Below, piece by piece: positions 31,072 through 36,870 of a stretch of DNA of 36,870 bases. The stretch is taken from NCBI RefSeq assembly GCF_002198735.1, contig NZ_MWLO01000064.1, forward strand, positions 1 to 36,870. The letters are read 5' to 3'. Each line of letters begins with the position of its first letter. The stretch's first letter is position 1. Made by a program: the position numbers and the translations under genes. Source of the stretch: Ideonella sp. A 288. Its GTDB lineage: Bacteria; Pseudomonadota; Gammaproteobacteria; Burkholderiales; Burkholderiaceae_C. Below the pieces are notes generated by a model. That model was not told the DNA's origin, ran no database searches, and saw only the letters and a program-made list of their open reading frames with translations.

Positions 31072-31726
31072 GAGCGGACTCCTTGGCGATGATGTGGGTG
31101 ACGACGACCGAGGGGGTCATCACCGCGTCGGGCGGGATCACGCCCACCGGCACGATCTCCTGGGGCTCGGCCAGCACCACGTCGGCCGCCATCGCGATCA
31201 GCGGGTTGAAGTTGCGCGCGGTCAGGGCGTAGGCCAGGTTGCCGATGTGGTCGGACTGGCGCGCATTGACGAGCGCGAAGTCGGCCCGCAGCGGCAGTTC
31301 GATCAGGAAGGTGCGGCCGTCGATCTCGACGGTGCGCTTGCCCTCGGCCACGATGGTGCCCACGCCGGTGGCGGTGAGCACGCCGCCGAGGCCGAAGCCC
31401 CCGGCCCGCACGCGCTCGGCGAGCGTGCCCTGGGGCACCAGTTCCACCTCGATGTCGCCGGAAATCATCCGGGCCTGGGTCACGGGGTTGGTGCCGATGT
31501 GGCTGACGATCACGCGCCGCACCAGGCCGGCGTCGATCAGCTTGCCGATGCCCACGCCGGGGCGCGCGGTGTCGTTGGCGATCACGGTGAGGCGGCGCTT
31601 GCCCTGCTTCACCAGTTCGTCGATCAGACGGGGCGGCGTGCCCACGCCCATGAATCCGCCGATCATCAGCACCGCCCCGTCGGGGATGCGCGCGACCGCG
31701 TCTGCTGCCTTGATGGTCTTGCTCAC
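31064..31726 (-). CDS. atoD: 3-Oxoacid/acetate CoA-transferase subunit alpha
   Basis: A 220-residue subunit A, the same length as E. coli AtoD, with matching blocks: VLMIGGFMGVGTPPRLIDEL, LTVIANDTARPGVGIGKLI, VSHIGTNPVTQARMISG, VPQGTLAERVRAGGFGLGG and ARNFNPLIAMAADVV. It pairs with the beta subunit encoded by the next gene. The start is GTG at 31726 with GAGGA upstream. The 175-bp gap before the divergent kinase contains an inverted-repeat element and should hold the promoter. No thiolase is adjacent. Confidence 0.95.
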   Translation of the reverse strand: MSKTIKAADAVARIPDGAVLMIGGFMGVGTPPRLIDELVKQGKRRLTVIANDTARPGVGIGKLIDAGLVRRVIVSHIGTNPVTQARMISGDIEVELVPQGTLAERVRAGGFGLGGVLTATGVGTIVAEGKRTVEIDGRTFLIELPLRADFALVNARQSDHIGNLAYALTARNFNPLIAMAADVVLAEPQEIVPVGVIPPDAVMTPSVVVTHIIAKESAHG

Positions 31727-31757
31727 CTTGGATGTCCTCGCCTTCCTGAAGCTGATG

Positions 31758-31783
31758 CCCCGGATTCAACGTCCGAATCGGGG
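31758..31783. promoter_or_regulatory. Inverted-repeat element between atoD and the PAS kinase
   Basis: CCCCGGATTC (31758-31767) pairs with GAATCGGGG (31775-31783) with one bulged G and a 7-nt spacer, in the divergent gap. It is the only palindrome seen there and could be the operator of a regulator of atoDA. No local regulator gene is a clear candidate. Confidence 0.35.
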
Positions 31784-31901
31784 TGGGCTTAAGGCTGAGA
31801 AGCCACAGGTTTGCGGCAGGTCAACCCTGATGTGCGGTACTTGCCCCCTGCAACGTTGCCAATGGCACCACCCATCGCCGGCCCACTGCTCGCCCGCGAT
31901 A

Positions 31902-33809
31902 ATGTCGCCTCCCACCATGACCGCCGCCACACGCCAGGCCTCCGACTACCAGCGGCTGCTGCTGGACCGGGTGCCGTCGATGCTGTCGTACTGGGGCACC
32001 GACCTGCGTTGCCGCTTCGGCAACCGGGCCTACGCCGACTGGTTCGGCATCGCTCCCGAGACGCTGGTCGGCGCCTCGCTGCGCGACGTGCTGGGGCCCG
32101 AGTTGTATGCACTCAACGAACCGCAGTTCCGGGCCGCCTTCCGCGGCCAGGGGCAGACCTTCGAGCGCGGCGTCCGCGACGCGCACGGCCAGCCACGGCA
32201 GGCCCTGATCACCTACATCCCGGATGTCGTCGACGGCCAGGTGGTCGGCGTGCTGGTGCAGGTGACCGATGTCAGCCCGCTGAAGGTGGCGCAGGACGCA
32301 GTGAAGCGCAACGAGGAGTACCTGCGCGAGCTGTTCATGCAGTCGTCCGAGGGCATCCTGGTCGCCGACGCCGACGGCCGCTTCTGCGACGTCAACGAAG
32401 CCTGCTGCACGATGCTGGGGTGCACCGCAGGCGACATCCTGGGCAAGACCTTCGAAGACCTGGTGTGGCCCACCGAGGTGGCGCGCATTCCCCTGGCGCG
32501 CGCCCGGCTGCAGACCGGCGTCCGCCACGTCGAGGAATGGCTCTTCCGGCACCCCGATGGCACCGCGGTGCCGGTCGAGGTCCGGTCCAGGTTCCTGACC
32601 GACGGCCGGCGCGTCGGGTTCATGCGCGACATCACCCGCCACAAGCAGGCTCTGGCGGCCGGACATCAGCTCGCCCAGGAACTGGGCCGGCAGGTGCAGC
32701 ACCGCACCGACGAACTGGCGCTCACCGCCCAGGAGCTGAAGCTCAGCGAAGCGCGCCTGCGCGGCATCTTCGAGTCGGCCATCGACGCCATCGTCACCCT
32801 CGACGAGCGGCAGATCATCGTCGAGGCCAACCCGGCCGCTGCGACGATGTTCGGCTGCCCGCTGAACGAACTGATCGGGGCGCCAGTGGAGCGCTTCATC
32901 CCCACACGTTTCAGGCCCGGGCACCGCGACAAGGTCGAAGCGTTCGGCAACAGACCCGATGTGGGCCACCAGATGGGCGCGCAACGCCATGTCTCGGCCG
33001 TGCGCGCCGACGGCGTGGAGTTCTCGGTCGAGGCCGCGATCTCGCACGTGCAGGTCGGCGGCCACCACCTGTACACGGTGATCCACCGCGACATCACCGA
33101 GCGCCAGCGCTCCGAGGCCGAGCGCCACGCCGCGCATGCCGCGCTGCAGCGGCTCATCGCGGCGCAGGATGCCGTGCAGGAGAACGAGCGCCGGCGCATC
33201 GCACTCGAGTTGCACGACGACCTGCAGCAGAAGCTGGCCGCCATCCAACTCAACCTCGGCGCGGTAGGCGGGCGCCTGCCCCCCGAACGCGGCCCGGTGG
33301 CGGACATGCTGGCCGAGGCCATGGACCTGGCCTCGGCGGCGATCGAGTCCACCCGCCGCATCGTCAACGACCTGCGCCCGCAGATCCTCGAAGACCTGGG
33401 CCTGGTGGCGGCGCTGAACGCCCTCGTCAGGCAGTTCTCGCAACGCAGTGGCATCGCCTGCCGGCTGGTGGCGCCCACCGACGACGCCGACGCCGCGCTG
33501 GCCGCGCCGGCGATCGCCACGGGCCTGTTCCGTATCACCCAGGAAGCCCTCAACAATGTGCTGAAGCACTCTCGCGCCAGTGCCGTCGAGGTGCGCATCG
33601 CCAAGCTGCCAGATGGCCGGTGCACGCTGACCATCCACGACAACGGGCACGGCATGGCGCCCGGCGACCGCCACAAGGCGCAGTCCTTCGGCCTGCTGGG
33701 CATGCAGGAGCGCGTGCGCGCCATTGGCGGCCACCTGCACATCGACACGCACGCCGGCCGGGGCACCACGGTGGCGGTGACGGTGCCGGCGCCGCCGCCG
33801 GCCGATTGA
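31902..33809 (+). CDS. Cytoplasmic PAS-sensor histidine kinase, NarL-partner type (HisKA_3)
   Basis: A 635-residue soluble kinase without membrane segments. Three PAS domains are visible, at about 10-125 (YWGTDLRCRFGNRAYADWFG), 138-255 (SSEGILVADADGRFCDVNEAC) and 285-410 (AIDAIVTLDERQIIVEANPAA), the last two joined by a coiled-coil-like linker. The HisKA_3 histidine is H438 (RRIALELHDDLQQKL), and the ATPase part has LFRITQEALNNVLKHS and DNGHGM plus FGLLGMQERV. The partner regulator should be a LuxR/NarL-type protein, but none is adjacent, so it is an orphan kinase here. ATG 31902 or 31917 are both possible; neither has a clear ribosome site. It may control atoDA, from which it is divergent. 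Confidence 0.92.
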   Translation: MSPPTMTAATRQASDYQRLLLDRVPSMLSYWGTDLRCRFGNRAYADWFGIAPETLVGASLRDVLGPELYALNEPQFRAAFRGQGQTFERGVRDAHGQPRQALITYIPDVVDGQVVGVLVQVTDVSPLKVAQDAVKRNEEYLRELFMQSSEGILVADADGRFCDVNEACCTMLGCTAGDILGKTFEDLVWPTEVARIPLARARLQTGVRHVEEWLFRHPDGTAVPVEVRSRFLTDGRRVGFMRDITRHKQALAAGHQLAQELGRQVQHRTDELALTAQELKLSEARLRGIFESAIDAIVTLDERQIIVEANPAAATMFGCPLNELIGAPVERFIPTRFRPGHRDKVEAFGNRPDVGHQMGAQRHVSAVRADGVEFSVEAAISHVQVGGHHLYTVIHRDITERQRSEAERHAAHAALQRLIAAQDAVQENERRRIALELHDDLQQKLAAIQLNLGAVGGRLPPERGPVADMLAEAMDLASAAIESTRRIVNDLRPQILEDLGLVAALNALVRQFSQRSGIACRLVAPTDDADAALAAPAIATGLFRITQEALNNVLKHSRASAVEVRIAKLPDGRCTLTIHDNGHGMAPGDRHKAQSFGLLGMQERVRAIGGHLHIDTHAGRGTTVAVTVPAPPPAD

Positions 33810-33819
33810 CGGGGCCGAC

Positions 33820-35016
33820 TCAACCCCGGGGCCGCCGCAGCGGCGACGGCCGGGCGATGGCCAGCAGCGTCAGCGCGGCGAATCCTGCGCCAACGTAGAA
33901 AGTGAGCGACGAGCCGAAGCGGTGCCACAGCAAGCCCGCGATGGCGCTGGACGCCAGCATGGCCACGCCGCTGACCAGGTTGAACACGCCGTAGGCGGTG
34001 CCACGCAGATCGGGCGGCGCGGTATCGGCCACCATGGCCGCCAGCAGGCCCTGGGTCATGCCCATGTGCACACCCCAGAGGGCCACGCCCAGGCCCAGGC
34101 CGGCCCAGCCGGAGGCCCGCGCCAGCACCAGATCCGAGGCGATCAGCACCACCAGCCCGCCGGCCAGCAGCGCGCGGTGGCTGACCGAATCGGACCACTT
34201 GCCGAACGGATAGGCCGACGCCGCATACACCAGGTTCATCGCCACCATGACCAGCGGCACCCAGGCCACGGGCACGCCGATTTCCGCGGCCCGCAGCACC
34301 AGGAAGGCCTCGCTGAAGCGCGCCAGCGTGAACACCGCACCCACCGCCACCACCCACCAGTAGGCGCCGCCCAGCCGGGACAGCGCCTCGCGGCGGATCG
34401 GGTTCACCGGCGGGCCCGTGCGCTCGCGCACCGGCTCGCGGACGCCGACCATCAGCAGCACCACCGCCAGCAGCCCCGGCACCACCGCCACCCAGAACAC
34501 CGCCCGGAAGTCGTTGGCCCACAGCAGCATCAGGCCGGTGGCCAGCAGCGGGCCGACGAAGGCCCCCACCGTGTCGAGCGACTGGCGCAGCCCGAACGCC
34601 GCGCCGCGGATGGCCGGCGGCGTGATGTCGGCGATCAACGCATCGCGCGGCGCGCCGCGCAGGCCCTTGCCGACGCGGTCGATGAAGCGCGCCGCGACCA
34701 CGGCGCCCACCCCGGTGGCCAGGGCGAACACCGGCTTGGTGAACGCCCCCATCGCGTAGCCCAGCACGGCCAGGCCCTTGCGCCGGCCCAGGTAGTCGCT
34801 GAGCGTGCCCGAGAACACCTTCGAGATCAGTGCGATCGACTCGGCCAGGCCCTCGATCAGGCCCACCGCCAGCACGCTGACGCCGAGCGTGCCGACCAGG
34901 AACAGCGGCAGCAGGCTGTGCACCATCTCGGACGAGATGTCCATCAGCAGGCTCACGAAGCCCAGCACCCACACCCCGCGGGGGATGCGCGGGCGGTCGA
35001 CGGTCGATGGCGGCAT
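33820..35016 (-). CDS. MFS transporter
   Basis: A 398-residue major facilitator with about 12 membrane segments. The loop 2-3 signature is visible (KVFSGTLSDYLGRRKGLAVLG) and the repeat in the second half fits as well (AYPFGKWSDSVSHRALLAGG). Other recognisable parts are FIDRVGKGLRGAPRDALIAD and LRGTAYGVFNLVSG. Members of this branch act as drug or metabolite exporters; the substrate is unknown. It is convergent with the kinase gene (stop codons 10 bp apart). ATG 35016 is preceded by an inverted repeat rather than a ribosome site. Confidence 0.9.
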   Translation of the reverse strand: MPPSTVDRPRIPRGVWVLGFVSLLMDISSEMVHSLLPLFLVGTLGVSVLAVGLIEGLAESIALISKVFSGTLSDYLGRRKGLAVLGYAMGAFTKPVFALATGVGAVVAARFIDRVGKGLRGAPRDALIADITPPAIRGAAFGLRQSLDTVGAFVGPLLATGLMLLWANDFRAVFWVAVVPGLLAVVLLMVGVREPVRERTGPPVNPIRREALSRLGGAYWWVVAVGAVFTLARFSEAFLVLRAAEIGVPVAWVPLVMVAMNLVYAASAYPFGKWSDSVSHRALLAGGLVVLIASDLVLARASGWAGLGLGVALWGVHMGMTQGLLAAMVADTAPPDLRGTAYGVFNLVSGVAMLASSAIAGLLWHRFGSSLTFYVGAGFAALTLLAIARPSPLRRPRG

Positions 35017-35017
35017 G

Positions 35018-35033
35018 GCCGATTGTGATCGGC
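35018..35033. promoter_or_regulatory. Inverted repeat just before the MFS start
   Basis: GCCGAT (35018-35023), TGTG spacer, ATCGGC (35028-35033): a perfect 6-bp inverted repeat 2 nt upstream of the MFS ATG. It may be an operator for self-repressed export, or a hairpin that masks initiation. Confidence 0.35.
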
Positions 35034-35199
35034 GCGCCGGCGCACCGGCCCTGGCATCCGCCGATCGCTGGCGACGGTCGCGCTGTCCTCCGGCCTCGAC
35101 ATGCGGCGTGGTCCTACACGCCGGGCGGGCGGCATTGCCGACACTGGTCGGGCACCGCCGCGCGGGGCTGCCGCGACACGCATGCGCACGCTCGGGCCG

Positions 35200-35216
35200 A
35201 TGTGGCCTTGCCACAT
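35200..35216. promoter_or_regulatory. Inverted repeat in the MFS/FecR divergent gap
   Basis: ATGTGGC (35200-35206), CTT, GCCACAT (35210-35216), a perfect 7-bp inverted repeat about 65 bp before the FecR-domain gene. The 265-bp gap (35017-35281) has no other gene or clear promoter. It could be an operator for the divergent pair. Confidence 0.3.
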
Positions 35217-35281
35217 GGGTCGATCAGCCGAGGATGGCCCGCTCTGGCCGGCCTCGGTGCGCTCAGAACAAAGGCCACGCC

Positions 35282-36870
35282 ATGGACCTCTCCTTCGCCC
35301 GTCGCACACTTCGATGGATAGGCCTCGCCCTGTCGATCGCCTTCGCCGGGCCGGCCGCGGCCGAGCCGCCGCTGCGCGCCGGCCGCCTGGGCTACCTGCA
35401 GGGCACCGTGAGCTTCTCACCGGCCGGCCAATCCGACTGGGTGCAGGCCACGGTCAATCGGCCACTGACCACCGGCGACCGGCTGTGGACCGACGCTGCC
35501 TCGCGCGCCGAACTGCAGGTGGGCGGCACCGCGATCCGCCTGGGCGAGGACACCGACGCGACCCTGCTCAACCTCGATGACCGCATCGCGCAGGTGATGC
35601 TGTCGCAAGGCACGCTGATGCTGCGCGTGCGGCGCATGGGGGCGGGGCAGAGCATCGAGGTGGACACGCCCAACCTGGCGTTCACGGTGCGCCGTGCCGG
35701 CGAGTACCGCATCGAGGTCGATCCCAACGACGACGCGACGGTGGTGCTGGTGCGCAGCGGCGAGGCCGAGGTGTTCGGCGACGGCGCGTCGTATGCGATC
35801 AGGCCGGCGCGCGGCCATCGCTTCCACGGCACCGACTTGTCCGACCACGACGACGTGGCGGCCCGGCGCGTTGACGACCTGGACCGCTGGTCGCGCGAGC
35901 GCGACCGCCGCCTCGCCGCCTCGCCGTCCGCCCGCTATGTGTCGGCCGAGGTGGTCGGCTACGACGACCTGGACGCCTACGGCCACTGGCGCTCCGACCC
36001 GGACTACGGCAACGTCTGGACGCCCAGCCGCGTGTCGTCCGGCTGGACACCGTTCCGGGACGGCCACTGGACCTGGATCGACCCCTGGGGCTGGACCTGG
36101 GTCGACGACGCCCCCTGGGGCTTTGCCGTGTCGCACTACGGCCGCTGGGCCCACATCCGCGGCACCTGGGGCTGGGTGCCGGGTCCGCCGCGCGAGCGCG
36201 CGGTGTATGCGCCGGCGCTGGTGGCCTTCGTCGGCGGCAGCGGCTTCCAGGGCGCGGCCGCCACCGGCGGCGGCGCGGTCGGCTGGTTCCCGCTGGCACC
36301 GCGCGAGGTCTATCGGCCGGCCTACCCGGTGAGCCGCGGCTACTTCGACCATGTCAACCGCAGCAACGCGGTGATCGCCCCGACCATCATCACCAACGTC
36401 TACAACACCACTATCGTCCAGCAGACGACGATCGTGAACACCCGCCGCCCGGTCGCCCCCCTGCGCTACGCCAACCAGCAGGTGGCCGGCGCGGTGGTGG
36501 CCGTGCCGGTGCAGTCCTTCGTGCAGTCGCGGCCGGTGGCCCCGGCCACGATGAGGCTGTCCCGCGAGGATGCCCTGGCCGCACGCGTGGCACAGGTCGC
36601 GGCCATCGCACCCGAGCCGAAGAGCCTGCACGGCGGCGCCCGGGACGCCTCCGCCAGACCGCCGGCCCGCGCTCAGGCCGTGGTGGCCCGCACGGCCCCG
36701 CCGCCGCCGCCCGTGCCCTTCGCCGAGCAGCAGAAGCCGCTGGCGGCCCGGCCGGGCCGACCCGTCGACGACGCGGAGCGCAAGCGCCTGATGCCCACGG
36801 CCGCGGCCCCCTCGGCGCCGCGGGTGACCGTGGTGGCCGCGCCCCAGGGCCCGGCCCGCGCCGCCTTGCC
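35282..36870 (+). CDS. FecR-domain/DUF6600-like secreted protein, C-terminus beyond window
   Basis: At least 529 residues; the frame is open at the right edge, so the C-terminus is missing. A signal peptide (about 1-27, LALSIAFAGPAAA) is followed by a FecR-type domain (about 35-160: QGTVSFSPAG, ELQVGGTAIRLGEDTDATLL, VRSGEAEVFG). Next comes an aromatic repeat region near 230-310 with repeated G-x-W, W-x-W and Y-G-x-W units (GHWTWIDPWGWTWVDDAPWG, YGRWAHIRGTWGWVPG), as in DUF6600 proteins. The rest is low-complexity and rich in Ala/Pro/Arg, which is normal for these proteins. They are envelope proteins of unknown function. ATG 35282 has only a weak ribosome site (AAGG). Confidence 0.85.
   Translation, partial: MDLSFARRTLRWIGLALSIAFAGPAAAEPPLRAGRLGYLQGTVSFSPAGQSDWVQATVNRPLTTGDRLWTDAASRAELQVGGTAIRLGEDTDATLLNLDDRIAQVMLSQGTLMLRVRRMGAGQSIEVDTPNLAFTVRRAGEYRIEVDPNDDATVVLVRSGEAEVFGDGASYAIRPARGHRFHGTDLSDHDDVAARRVDDLDRWSRERDRRLAASPSARYVSAEVVGYDDLDAYGHWRSDPDYGNVWTPSRVSSGWTPFRDGHWTWIDPWGWTWVDDAPWGFAVSHYGRWAHIRGTWGWVPGPPRERAVYAPALVAFVGGSGFQGAAATGGGAVGWFPLAPREVYRPAYPVSRGYFDHVNRSNAVIAPTIITNVYNTTIVQQTTIVNTRRPVAPLRYANQQVAGAVVAVPVQSFVQSRPVAPATMRLSREDALAARVAQVAAIAPEPKSLHGGARDASARPPARAQAVVARTAPPPPPVPFAEQQKPLAARPGRPVDDAERKRLMPTAAAPSAPRVTVVAAPQGPARAAL

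Noticed and set aside
33922-35028. 368-residue plus-strand frame across the MFS gene.
   Set aside because: His/Gln/Arg-rich shadow; the minus strand encodes a clear 12-segment transporter.
1-36870. CRISPR arrays, insertion sequences, phage genes, tRNA or rRNA genes.
   Set aside because: None was seen: there are no regularly spaced repeats, no transposase or integrase frames and no recognisable stable RNA sequences.

Overview
The window is about 36.9 kb of very GC-rich DNA with strongly GC-biased third codon positions. Gene content (paired environmental sensor kinases, c-di-GMP enzymes, a DsrOP/NrfD-type quinone redox module, 4-hydroxyphenylpyruvate dioxygenase beside an Lrp-type regulator, atoDA-type CoA transferase, LysR and GntR regulators) suggests a free-living betaproteobacterium of the order Burkholderiales, in the Rubrivivax/Leptothrix/Ideonella neighbourhood. 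That placement is an inference from gene style; no rRNA or other phylogenetic marker is present. No CRISPR array, tRNA, rRNA, insertion sequence or prophage was seen. The window looks like ordinary chromosome.

Layout. (1) 1-2570, minus: a respiratory module of a TAT-exported four-cluster ferredoxin, an NrfD/DsrP-like membrane subunit and a cut-off exported protein, behind a well-placed FNR-like site. (2) 2686-4399: a divergent Lrp/AsnC regulator and hpd (tyrosine catabolism), with a perfect 10-bp inverted repeat between them. (3) 4424-12907: two signalling modules built on periplasmic binding proteins, placed head to head. On the minus strand are an HD-GYP response regulator, a family 3 solute-binding protein and a Cache-like/PAS histidine kinase. 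On the plus strand are a PhnD-like binding protein, a two-PAS kinase and a single-domain response regulator. Neither has transporter permease genes, so the binding proteins probably present ligands to the kinases. (4) 13003-18984: a small secreted protein and terminator, a vanadium haloperoxidase-like secreted enzyme, a YbaL-type cation/proton antiporter, a DapA-family aldolase and a TerB-domain protein. (5) 19105-20605: two unrecognised genes and a decayed VWA/DUF2201 gene remnant. (6) 20665-23030: a GntR/FCD regulator and an NCS1 nucleobase/hydantoin-type permease. (7) 23313-26128: a secreted beta-rich protein, a 330-bp intergenic region with repeated GATAC motifs and an ECF-like promoter, a YiiX/YebB-like permuted NlpC/P60 protein, and two very small genes behind a promoter with a GGGTTTACCC element. 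(8) 26304-30271, minus: LysR regulator, thioredoxin-fold membrane protein and a GGDEF-EAL protein. (9) 30418-36870: atoA/atoD, a divergent NarL-type PAS kinase without an adjacent regulator, an MFS transporter, and a FecR-domain protein that runs off the right edge.

The region is rich in signalling: three histidine kinases, two response regulators and two c-di-GMP proteins (one HD-GYP, one GGDEF-EAL). The most unusual unit is the head-to-head pair of binding-protein sensory modules at 4.4-12.9 kb. The best regulatory finds are the FNR-like promoter, which also moves the start codon of the ferredoxin gene, the Lrp/hpd palindrome, and the spaced GATAC repeats with an ECF-type promoter.
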